DNA from: Eubacteriales bacterium
GTDB lineage: Bacteria > Bacillota_A > Clostridia > Christensenellales > Aristaeellaceae
Reading direction: 5' to 3'
Assembly: GCA_028692205.1 (NCBI GenBank)
Contig: JAQUXV010000159.1
Coordinates: 1 to 6,410 of the forward strand
Length of the DNA: 6,410 bases
Under the pieces are notes generated by a model that was given only the letters and a program-made list of their open reading frames with translations, was not told the DNA's origin and ran no database searches. Positions 1-5,692 of this stretch are shown here, in pieces. The position numbers and the translations under genes were made by a program. The first letter of the stretch is position 1, and every line of letters begins with the position of its first letter.

Positions 1-1
1 G

Positions 2-478
2 TATCCGGGTATGACGCCGGAACAGGCGGCTCAATGGCAGGCGATGCAAAGCATGTCGCCGGAGCAGCGGGCCCAGTGGCAGGCAATGCAAAACGCGTCC
101 GCAGGGCAGTACGCCGGTGTAGCGCCGGAGCAGACCGCCCAATGGCAAGCGGTACAGGGCATGACGCCGGAGCAGGCGGCCCAGTGGCAGGCAGCGCAAG
201 GCGTGCCTGTTGGACAGTATGCGGGCATGACGCCGGAACAGGCCGTGCAGTGGCAAGCGGCACAGGGCATGGCGCAGCAGCCAAACCCGTGGCAGGCGGT
301 GCAGGGTGGCATGGCGCCCGAGCAACCGGCGCAGTGGCAGGCGATGCAAAACGCTGCCGCCGGACAGGCGACGCCCACGACGCAGAGCGCCATGACCGAG
401 GAACAGCGCATCCAGTGGCAGGCCGCCCAGCTGGGCATCAGCCCGTTGCAGCTGATGGAATGGGAAGCCACGCAGAAG
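2..478 (+). repeat. Coding tandem repeat, 42-base unit (Trp/Gln 14-mers)
   Basis: Nine in-frame units of about 42 bases lie at 11-52, 53-94, 119-160, 161-202, 227-268, 269-310 (degenerate), 311-352, 392-433 and 434-478 (most diverged). The consensus is Met-Thr-Pro-Glu-Gln-Ala-Ala-Gln-Trp-Gln-Ala-x-Gln-Gly. Units 1-2 and 3-4 are each followed by an 8-residue spacer ending Gly-Gln-Tyr-Ala-Gly, giving a higher-order 108-base period (11-118 and 119-226). The Tyr-Pro-Gly at the left edge looks like the end of another spacer, so the array probably continues upstream of the window. Confidence 0.93.
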
Positions 479-1732
479 GCCAAGGCCAAGGTGCAGGCGA
501 AAAAGGATCGCAAACAGCGGCGTAAAGAGCGGCGCAGAAACCGCAGCCGCCCCGTGCGTATTCTGGAATCGGCGGCGATTGTCGCCATTCTTGTGATTGC
601 GGCGTTATTCTTCCTCAACAACATGAAGGGGAGCCTGCCGACAACCGCCGTGATTGAAAGAGGCACTCTGGGCACCGTGTACGACGGCGACGCGATGATT
701 GTGCGCAATGAAACCGTGTACAACGACGAGGGTGTGCAGAGCATCGAGTATGTGGCCCAGGAGGGGAGCACCGTCTACCGCGGCGACGTGGTTTGCTATG
801 TATATTCCACCGGCTACAGCGACAAGGAAATGACCACCCTTCAGGACTATCGCGACCAGATTAAGGATTATCAGGAGACGCTGCTGGCTGCCGAGACCGC
901 CTACGACCAGAAGATGACGAGGCTGGAAACCGAAGTGGTGCAGCGCGGGCAGGAAGTGCGCTCGCTGGTGCAGGGCGCACGCGGCAACCTGATCAACGAG
1001 GAAACCATTCTTGCGGACGCGATTGACGAGCGGCAGCAGTATTTCCGCAGCAAATATTCCTCCGATATGCGCTTAAACCGCCTTTACGATGATGAAGAAA
1101 CCCAGCAGCAGCGCATCGACAGCTGGATTAAACAGCGCGCCGCTACGCAGGAGAGCATTATCAGCTTCTACACCGATGGGTATGAAAGCGCGCTGACGCC
1201 GGATCAGTTTCAAAGCTATTCGCCCGCCGAGGTGCGCGCGATGTTTGACGGCCAAAAGCCGGAAACCGCCGCCTCCGAACGTGGCAAAACCGATATTTAC
1301 CGCCTGGTGAAAAACGATAACTACGCGGTGTTGATGCTCATCAAGGACAGCGTATGGACGCCCGTGGAAGGCAACACCTACAAGCTTCGGCTGGAACAGT
1401 TTTCTAACACGACGGTGGACGCGCAGGTGTTAAGCTATACCCGCGCCAACGGGGAACTGCTGCTTAGGCTGGCCGTGATGGGCGATGTTACCCCGGTGCT
1501 CTACATGCGTACCTGCGAAGCGGAGCTTGGCGAGTATGCCGACGGGCTGCTGGTGCCCGGTTCGGCCATCTATACCCAGAACGGCCAGCAGGGCGTGGTG
1601 CGCATCGAGGCGGACGGCTCGCAGGTGTTTATCCCCGTGTCCGTCGTATCCACCCAGGGGGACAAGGTGTTCATCTCCGCTGTGCAAACGGGGGTGCTGG
1701 GCACCGGGCAGACGGTTCGACTGTTTCACTGA
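2..1732 (+). CDS. HlyD-like membrane-fusion/adaptor protein with cytoplasmic Trp/Gln repeats (5' partial)
   Basis: The frame is open to the left edge (Tyr-Pro-Gly precede the first Met at 11), so the true start is probably upstream; residues here count from that Met. Residues 1-155 are nine units of a roughly 14-residue Pro-Glu-Gln/Gln-Trp-Gln motif. Residues 156-180 are strongly basic. Residues 184-202 form one hydrophobic membrane segment, so by the positive-inside rule the repeats face the cytoplasm and the rest lies outside. Residues 213-265 resemble the paired beta/lipoyl-like region of HlyD-type proteins, residues 270-385 are charged and helical with coiled-coil character, and residues 450-573 return to beta-rich sequence with an adaptor-like Leu-Val-Pro-Gly-Ser-Ala-Ile stretch at 514-520. 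HlyD-like proteins are usually adaptors of export systems, but no transporter gene is visible here. Its place before yggS-sepF suggests an envelope or division-linked role (inference). The family call is fairly safe; the function is unknown. Confidence 0.8.
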   Translation, partial: YPGMTPEQAAQWQAMQSMSPEQRAQWQAMQNASAGQYAGVAPEQTAQWQAVQGMTPEQAAQWQAAQGVPVGQYAGMTPEQAVQWQAAQGMAQQPNPWQAVQGGMAPEQPAQWQAMQNAAAGQATPTTQSAMTEEQRIQWQAAQLGISPLQLMEWEATQKAKAKVQAKKDRKQRRKERRRNRSRPVRILESAAIVAILVIAALFFLNNMKGSLPTTAVIERGTLGTVYDGDAMIVRNETVYNDEGVQSIEYVAQEGSTVYRGDVVCYVYSTGYSDKEMTTLQDYRDQIKDYQETLLAAETAYDQKMTRLETEVVQRGQEVRSLVQGARGNLINEETILADAIDERQQYFRSKYSSDMRLNRLYDDEETQQQRIDSWIKQRAATQESIISFYTDGYESALTPDQFQSYSPAEVRAMFDGQKPETAASERGKTDIYRLVKNDNYAVLMLIKDSVWTPVEGNTYKLRLEQFSNTTVDAQVLSYTRANGELLLRLAVMGDVTPVLYMRTCEAELGEYADGLLVPGSAIYTQNGQQGVVRIEADGSQVFIPVSVVSTQGDKVFISAVQTGVLGTGQTVRLFH

Positions 1733-1781
1733 TCCGCCGGGGCGTTCGCCCCGCCAAAGCCGACTAGCTCGGCCATTATTT

Positions 1782-1787
1782 GGGAGG
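1782..1787 (+). promoter_or_regulatory. Ribosome binding site for yggS (TTG start)
   Basis: GGGAGG lies 8 bases before TTG at 1796. No ATG or GTG in this frame is as well placed, and the protein alignment needs the sequence from here on, so this site decides in favour of the TTG start. Confidence 0.75.
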
Positions 1788-1795
1788 TCCTGATC

Positions 1796-2530
1796 TTGGA
1801 AGCTAACCCGGTCACCCCGAAAAATTTCCTGCTCGACGATCTTCCGGCGGAAACGCTGCGCCGAAATGTTGCGGAAGTATTGGAGACTTTGAAAAAAAAT
1901 ACGTACCGCGACGAGCCTCCGGCAAAGCTGATCGCCGTTACCAAAACGGTTTCACCGACGATTATCAACCGCCTGTCCGATCTGGGCATACTGGACATCG
2001 GCGAGAACCGGGCGCAGGTCGCGCTGCCGAAATTATCAAAAATCGACCCCCAAATCCATTTACATTGGATTGGCAGGTTGCAAACTAATAAAGTTAAAGA
2101 TATAATAGATAAAGTATGGATGCTTCACTCGCTGGACAGGCCTGCCCTCGCGGAAGAGTTGGAGCGGCGCTGCGACCGGATCGGCCGCGGCCTTCCCGCA
2201 TTGGTGCAGGTCAACATCGCAAACGAGCCTCAAAAGGCCGGGTTTGCGGTGGAGGAAGTTCGTCCGTTTCTGCGGCGCATGGGGGATTACCCAAACCTGC
2301 AGATACGCGGACTGATGGCGATTATGCCGCTCATTGAGGACGGGGAGCAGCTGACGGCCTATTTCCGCGGAATGCGGACCCTGTTCGAACAGCTCCGGCA
2401 GGAAGCGATCGGAGGCGTGCGGATGGAGGAACTCTCCATGGGCATGAGCCACGATTACGCCATCGCCGCACGGGAAGGCGCTACAATGGTGCGTGTGGGC
2501 ACGGCGCTTTACCGCGAAACGCAAGCCTGA
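1796..2530 (+). CDS. yggS: YggS/YlmE-family pyridoxal phosphate homeostasis protein
   Basis: At 244 residues this is full length for the YggS/YlmE/PROSC family. These proteins are cytosolic, fold like the alanine racemase N-terminal barrel, bind PLP without known catalysis, and keep PLP and amino-acid pools balanced. Visible family marks are Ala-Val-Thr-Lys at 47-50, with Lys50 the expected PLP Schiff-base lysine; Gly-Glu-Asn-Arg at 69-72; His-Trp-Ile-Gly-Arg-Leu-Gln-Thr-Asn-Lys at 90-99; Arg-Gly-Leu-Met at 171-174; and the C-terminal Ser-Met-Gly-Met-Ser-His-Asp at 214-220 followed by Val-Arg-Val-Gly-Thr at 232-236, the phosphate-binding end. The start is TTG with a good Shine-Dalgarno. It is the second gene of the cluster, 63 bases after the HlyD-like gene, and in Bacillota it typically precedes sepF. 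An AT-rich patch at 2081-2120 contrasts with the rest of the gene. Confidence 0.95.
   Translation: MEANPVTPKNFLLDDLPAETLRRNVAEVLETLKKNTYRDEPPAKLIAVTKTVSPTIINRLSDLGILDIGENRAQVALPKLSKIDPQIHLHWIGRLQTNKVKDIIDKVWMLHSLDRPALAEELERRCDRIGRGLPALVQVNIANEPQKAGFAVEEVRPFLRRMGDYPNLQIRGLMAIMPLIEDGEQLTAYFRGMRTLFEQLRQEAIGGVRMEELSMGMSHDYAIAAREGATMVRVGTALYRETQA
2078..2106 (+). promoter_or_regulatory. Candidate internal promoter inside yggS
   Basis: TTGCAA (2078-2083, 4 of 6 matches to the -35 consensus) and a perfect TATAAT (2101-2106) are separated by exactly 17 bases. They sit at the start of a 40-base stretch (2081-2120) with only 8 G/C bases in an otherwise GC-rich gene. An imperfect inverted repeat (2050-2073, one bulged A) lies just upstream. 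It would produce a transcript starting near 2113 with a leader of about 590 bases before sepF. The codons encode a conserved family segment, so chance AT-rich codon choice is the alternative. Confidence 0.4.
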
Positions 2531-2701
2531 TACGGGCGAAAATCCCACGGAACGGCGACACTGTGCCGGCGGATTGCGTCAGGCTGATCCGGCAGACATA
2601 CGGTTTGCCATTGAACCCGTACGATTCTCAACATCTACCTGAACCGCTCGACTGCGGACGATTACCGATATTCATCTCCACCAAGGCAGGGGGTACGACA
2701 T
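2531..2701. other. yggS-sepF intergenic spacer, no supported gene
   Basis: This 171-base gap is the longest in the division cluster. A GTG-started frame from 2563 runs 82 codons into sepF, but it lacks a clear ribosome binding site and resembles nothing I recognise. A modest inverted repeat (2564-2569 with 2589-2594, TGCCGG/CCGGCA) is present without a following T tract. I found no convincing -35/-10 pair. Confidence 0.6.
2684..2693 (+). promoter_or_regulatory. Ribosome binding site for sepF (TTG start)
   Basis: The purine run AGGCAGGGGG ends 8 bases before TTG at 2702. The frame is open back to a stop at 2612 but has no other plausible start, and translation from 2702 begins with the amphipathic sequence expected at a SepF N-terminus. 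Confidence 0.65.
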
Positions 2702-3952
2702 TTGGGTGTATTCCAGAAGGTCAACGATTGGCTGTCGGATCGGAGCGAACGCTTCATCCACGGCAGGGAGACCAACCAATTCGCCGGCGGCGCGTATTAC
2801 GCTTCGTCTGAAGCGGAACAGGCCTACGGCGGCATGAGCCCCGCCGCGCAGGATAACGCCGGTGATACGGCGGTTTCGGACGAACAGAACGAAGCAAGCG
2901 ATCCGTACGGCGGCCGCGTGCCTTACCGCAGCCAGAAGGATCTGCAGGCCGAGGCGGAAATGCAGCGGCGGCAGGCCGAAGACCAGGCGCGAAAACAACA
3001 GCAGGCCGCCGAACAGCAAAGGCAGGCTTCTTTTGCGCAGCCGCAGGCGGCACCCGCTTTTGGCCGCCAGCAGTATCAGCAGCCCCAACAGGTTCAGCAG
3101 CAGCAGGCCACGGGCAACATTTTGCAGTTTCCCGGCATGGTGCGCGGGCCGGAGGGCAATCTTTACGCGCATGTGGAATACGTGGTGCTGCTTCGCAACC
3201 GTAACGAATGCACCAGGGTGATTGAATACATCAAGTCGAACGCCTCGGTTTTCCTGAACATGGAGTTTATTGCCAGCGACGGCGAGCGCCAGCGCTGTGT
3301 GGATATGCTCAGCGGCGCGGCTTACACGCTGGGCTGCCGGCTGAATAAAATTTCGCAGCGGGGTATTTACCTGATCTCCTCGCCCTCCGTCTATGTGGTG
3401 CTCGACCCTGCAATGCAAAAGTACGCCGCTTCGCGTGAAGCGCAGGGCTACCGCAGCGCCGAGTATGCGGGCTACCAGCCCTACGGCGGGCAGCAGGCCG
3501 CGGGTTATGCGGCACAACAGGCTTCGGGTTATGCGGCGCAGCCGCAGGCCGCGGGCTACGCGGCACAACAGGCTTCGGGTTACGCGGCGCAGCCCAACGC
3601 GGGTTATGCCGCCCAGCAGAACGCCGGTTATACCGACCGTTGGAACGCCGGTTACAGCCAGAATGCGGGCGCGCAGAGCGATGCGTATCAAGCGCAGCAC
3701 GGCGCGGCTGCTTTTGCCGACATGGGTTACGGCGCGGAAACGGGCGCCTATCCCGCACAGGCGGAGGCGGGTTACGCGGCGCAGCAGCAAGTTCCGGCTT
3801 ATGCGGCGCAGCCCAACGCGGGCTACGCGGCGCAGCAAAACATGGGGTATGACGCGCGTGAAAACGCGGATTACGCCGCACGACACAGCGCGGGGTACGC
3901 GCAGGGCGCCGCCTTTGGCGCACAGCGCGGCCGCGAAGCGTACGGCATGTAA
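2702..3952 (+). CDS. sepF: Cell division protein SepF with long repetitive C-terminal tail
   Basis: SepF is the cytoplasmic protein that binds the FtsZ C-terminus and tethers Z-ring filaments to the membrane. Residues 1-18 could form the membrane-binding amphipathic helix (Val3, Phe4, Val7, Trp10, Leu11 on one face). Residues 19-137 are a flexible linker, Gln-rich from about 88 on. Residues 138-235 hold the conserved SepF domain, with the family signature Asp-Met-Leu-Ser-Gly-Ala-Ala-Tyr-Thr-Leu-Gly at 201-211 and a final strand at 221-233. A typical SepF is about 150 residues and ends close after this domain. This one has 416 residues, because an extra 180-residue tail follows, built on the octad Asn/Ala-x-Gly-Tyr-Ala-Ala-Gln-Gln/Pro. 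The domain call is firm from sequence and from the flanking yggS and yggT. The role of the tail is unknown; disorder and self-association are inference. Confidence 0.93.
   Translation: MGVFQKVNDWLSDRSERFIHGRETNQFAGGAYYASSEAEQAYGGMSPAAQDNAGDTAVSDEQNEASDPYGGRVPYRSQKDLQAEAEMQRRQAEDQARKQQQAAEQQRQASFAQPQAAPAFGRQQYQQPQQVQQQQATGNILQFPGMVRGPEGNLYAHVEYVVLLRNRNECTRVIEYIKSNASVFLNMEFIASDGERQRCVDMLSGAAYTLGCRLNKISQRGIYLISSPSVYVVLDPAMQKYAASREAQGYRSAEYAGYQPYGGQQAAGYAAQQASGYAAQPQAAGYAAQQASGYAAQPNAGYAAQQNAGYTDRWNAGYSQNAGAQSDAYQAQHGAAAFADMGYGAETGAYPAQAEAGYAAQQQVPAYAAQPNAGYAAQQNMGYDARENADYAARHSAGYAQGAAFGAQRGREAYGM
3493..3594 (+). repeat. 51-base tandem duplication inside sepF
   Basis: Copy 1 is 3493-3543 and copy 2 is 3544-3594. 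They differ only at three sites (3505/3556, 3508/3559, 3532/3583), all T versus C at third codon positions, so both encode the same 17 residues. This indicates a recent duplication or homogenisation. Confidence 0.95.
3497..3910 (+). repeat. Gly-Tyr-Ala-Ala-Gln octad array in the SepF tail
   Basis: About 13 in-frame units, mostly 24 bases, cover residues 266-403. The first block (residues 266-320) is nearly regular. A diverged stretch (321-354) interrupts it, then a second block follows (355-403). The core is Gly-Tyr-Ala-Ala-Gln, with an aromatic Tyr about every 8 residues. A 20-base segment at 3584-3603 recurs exactly at 3803-3822, linking the two blocks. Confidence 0.92.
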
Positions 3953-3999
3953 AAGGCACCCGGAAAAACCAAGCTCTAATAAAGGCAGGAGGGTTTCCA

Positions 4000-4290
4000 A
4001 TGCTGGTTGGGCTTTTAAACATCATCTTCAATATTCTGATTTTCCTGATCAACATCGCTTCCTGGATTATGCTGATTTACGTCATCATGACGCTGATCAT
4101 CCCCCAGAACAAGTACACGCTGCTGGTGGGTAAATATGCCGAGCCTGTGCTCGCGCCGATCCGCGTGTGGCTGGCCAAGACGTTCCCCAAGCTGAGCGCG
4201 TCCCGCATCGACATCTCCCCGTTGGTCTTCTGGCTGCTGCTGGAAGTGGCCGGTTGGCTGGTACAGCTTTTGAGGAACATACTGCTGTAA
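4000..4290 (+). CDS. yggT: YggT-family integral membrane protein (YlmG)
   Basis: This 96-residue protein has two hydrophobic membrane segments (about 5-33 and 73-92), the usual two-helix YggT layout. The family motif Glu-Pro-Val-Leu-Ala-Pro-Ile-Arg at 48-55 and the Ile-Asp-Ile-Ser-Pro-Leu-Val entry to the second helix at 70-76 are both present. ATG follows a strong AGGAGGG at 3987-3993 with a 6-base gap. YggT/YlmG proteins are conserved beside sepF in Gram-positive bacteria and in cyanobacteria/plastids, where they have been linked to division and membrane organisation; the molecular activity is not known. The stop codon shares one base with the ylmH start (TAATG), so the two are probably translationally coupled. 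Confidence 0.93.
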   Translation: MLVGLLNIIFNILIFLINIASWIMLIYVIMTLIIPQNKYTLLVGKYAEPVLAPIRVWLAKTFPKLSASRIDISPLVFWLLLEVAGWLVQLLRNILL

Positions 4291-5045
4291 TGTCCCGCAC
4301 GCAGGAGGCGCCGCTGCCCTTCAGCAGGCTGCTGGAATTGGCGGAACAGGCGGACCGACAACAGCGTGTTCGCTTTACCCCTTTCCTGACACCGCCGGAA
4401 GCCGAATTGGCGCAGGCGGCGGCGAAAAGGGCGGGGGTTGCGGTAACGCTGAATGGCGGTTACCCGGACGCGGAGCGGCAAATGGCGCGTTTCGTCCCCA
4501 TGGGCGAAGCGCCTGAACCTTTTCCGATCACGGCGCTGGCAATTTGCTGGCCGCGGCAGAAGGCTCCCGAACACCGTGACTTGCTGGGCGCTGTGATGGC
4601 GCTGGGCATCCGGCGGGACAGGCTGGGCGATATCGCGCTTTCAGCCGACGGCGCGTGGCTGTTTGCGGAAACCTCGCTTGCGGAGCAGATAGCCAATGGC
4701 CTACAGGAAGCGGGACGTGTAAAGCTGACCGTAAACGTTACGGAGGGTTTGCCCCTGCTTGCGGCCCCCACGGGGGAAGAACGTCGCTGCACGGTGCAAT
4801 CCCCCAGGCTGGACGCCGTTGTGGCGGAAGGGTTTCAGCTTTCCCGCGGCGCGGCGGCGGACCTGATTGCCGCCGGAGCGGTGAAACTTCGGCATATGCT
4901 AACCTTGCGCGCGGATGCGCGTGTGGAGGCGGGCGACGCGATCTCCGTACGGGGATATGGTCGTCTGCGGATCGACACTTTTGGAGATCCGACCCGAAAG
5001 GGACGGCTGCCGATTCTGATGACGCGCTTCGGCGCTTCCCGCTGA
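4290..5045 (+). CDS. ylmH: YlmH-family RNA-binding protein with C-terminal S4 domain
   Basis: This is a cytosolic RNA-binding protein of 251 residues, close to the usual 250-260 of the family. The N-terminal YlmH domain shows Asn-Gly-Gly-Tyr-Pro-Asp-Ala-Glu-Arg at 55-63 and His-Arg-Asp-Leu-Leu-Gly at 95-100 with Leu-Gly-Ile-Arg-Arg-Asp-Arg at 105-111, followed by a Gly-Asp-Ile. The S4 domain spans about 172-236 (Ser-Pro-Arg-Leu-Asp then Leu-Ser-Arg-Gly-Ala-Ala-Ala-Asp-Leu-Ile and an Arg-Gly-Tyr-Gly-Arg strand). B. subtilis YlmH has been implicated in ribosome-associated quality control on stalled large subunits. The frame is open upstream to 4167, but the start at 4290 gives the family length and overlaps the yggT stop by one base. 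A GAGGA at 4272-4276 is 13 bases away, rather far, so coupling to yggT translation likely matters. Confidence 0.93.
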   Translation: MSRTQEAPLPFSRLLELAEQADRQQRVRFTPFLTPPEAELAQAAAKRAGVAVTLNGGYPDAERQMARFVPMGEAPEPFPITALAICWPRQKAPEHRDLLGAVMALGIRRDRLGDIALSADGAWLFAETSLAEQIANGLQEAGRVKLTVNVTEGLPLLAAPTGEERRCTVQSPRLDAVVAEGFQLSRGAAADLIAAGAVKLRHMLTLRADARVEAGDAISVRGYGRLRIDTFGDPTRKGRLPILMTRFGASR

Positions 5046-5071
5046 GTATGCATTTTGAAAGGAGCAATATC

Positions 5072-5581
5072 ATGGCCATTACCGTATCGGACATCGAACA
5101 AAAGGAGTTTGCCTATAAAGGCGCGGGTTACGATCCCTATGATGTGGATCAGTATCTGGACCAGATTTGCGATGAAATGGTTGCCATGCAGGATCGCATT
5201 ACCCAGTTGGAAGCTGATCTTGCCAAGGCGCGCCGCGAAGCGGAACTGGCTGCCAATGCTGCCAGGCCCATCGAGCAGCCCGCTCCGGCCGCACCGGTGG
5301 AAAAGACGACCCAGACGCTGGAGTCCATTCTGGTAAACGCCCAGAAACTGGCCGATGGCGCGGTGGAGGATGCGAAACACAAGGCCGAAGTGATCGTGAA
5401 AGATGCGCAGAACAAGGCCGACAGCATTCTTGCCAGCGTAAACGACGAGAAGGACGAGCTGGAAAAGAGCGTGAAAACGCTGCGCGCGTCCGCGGGCGAA
5501 TACCGCGTAAGTCTCCTGAAGATGCTGGACGAGCAAAAGGCGCTGATCGACAGCAACGCTTCTTTGTTCGAAAAAGAATAA
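5072..5581 (+). CDS. divIVA: DivIVA-domain septum/pole-targeting protein
   Basis: At 169 residues this matches B. subtilis DivIVA (about 164). DivIVA proteins bind curved membrane at septa and poles and recruit partners for division or wall growth. The N-terminal domain (1-60) has Ser-Asp-Ile-Glu-Gln-Lys-Glu-Phe at 6-13, Gly-Tyr-Asp at 19-21 and Val-Asp-Gln-Tyr-Leu-Asp at 25-30, then a coiled coil. A Pro/Ala-rich linker (64-77) leads to a second charged coiled coil (82-168) carrying the Ile-Leu-Val-Asn-Ala-Gln motif. Compared without gaps to the B. subtilis protein as I recall it, the membrane-inserting Phe17-Arg18 pair is Gly17-Ala18 here, with Tyr15-Lys16 just before. ATG at 5072 follows AAGGAG (5059-5064) by 7 bases. 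The gene is 26 bases after ylmH and ends the division operon. Confidence 0.94.
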   Translation: MAITVSDIEQKEFAYKGAGYDPYDVDQYLDQICDEMVAMQDRITQLEADLAKARREAELAANAARPIEQPAPAAPVEKTTQTLESILVNAQKLADGAVEDAKHKAEVIVKDAQNKADSILASVNDEKDELEKSVKTLRASAGEYRVSLLKMLDEQKALIDSNASLFEKE

Positions 5582-5603
5582 ACTTGCAACTGGCGTATCA
5601 TAT

Positions 5604-5674
5604 CGCCGGGGCGGACAGCGATGCGGCGCGGAGACACGCGCCCGGGTTGCTGTGTGCTCCGGCGTTTTGGTTTT
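5604..5674 (+). terminator. Probable intrinsic terminator after divIVA
   Basis: A long interrupted hairpin: 5604-5612 pairs with 5656-5664 (9 pairs, one G-U), 5615-5619 with 5649-5653 (5 pairs), and 5626-5630 with 5637-5641 (5 pairs, loop 5631-5636). TTTTGGTTTT follows directly at 5665-5674. The outer GC-rich stem plus the T-rich run fits Rho-independent termination, though the run is broken by GG and internal loops interrupt the stem. It ends four bases before the VOC ribosome binding site, so it could also act as a leader structure. Confidence 0.65.
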
Positions 5675-5677
5675 GAC

Positions 5678-5684
5678 AAAGGAG
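5678..5684 (+). promoter_or_regulatory. Ribosome binding site for the VOC gene
   Basis: AAAGGAG lies 8 bases before ATG 5693. It selects that start over the in-frame ATG at 5621, which falls inside the terminator stem and would add 24 residues with no resemblance to the family. Confidence 0.85.
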
Positions 5685-5692
5685 CGGTGAAG

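Noticed and set aside
31..771. Cys/Ala-rich minus-strand frame and a plus-strand shadow over the 42-base repeats
   Set aside because: The repeat period of 42 keeps alternative frames open. The sense frame continues into a membrane segment and an HlyD-like domain, the others do not.
1738..1753. Hairpin CGGGGC-GTTC-GCCCCG after the HlyD-like gene
   Set aside because: Only six base pairs and no T tract follows, and yggS starts 43 bases later. Not enough to call a terminator.
2563..2811. GTG-started 82-codon frame in the yggS-sepF gap
   Set aside because: Weak or no ribosome binding site, 110-base overlap with sepF, and no family resemblance.
3497..3910. Repeat block considered as a CRISPR-like or intergenic repeat array
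   Set aside because: Units are in frame, encode a consistent octapeptide, vary mostly at third positions and lack unique spacers, so this is coding repeat expansion.
2672..4000. A 442-codon open frame on the minus strand opposite sepF
   Set aside because: It is the mirror of the GC-rich repetitive sepF gene, with Arg/Leu/Val-rich low-complexity translation and no recognisable domain. The sense frame has a clear SepF domain and ribosome binding site.
3393..4133. Arg/Thr-rich plus-strand frame overlapping the sepF tail
   Set aside because: It is a shifted reading of the 24-base repeats, which stay open in several frames because the period is a multiple of three. It has no domain and no start signal.
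4167..4289. Upstream in-frame extension of ylmH
   Set aside because: It would overlap 41 codons of yggT, has no family similarity, and the start at 4290 gives the expected length.
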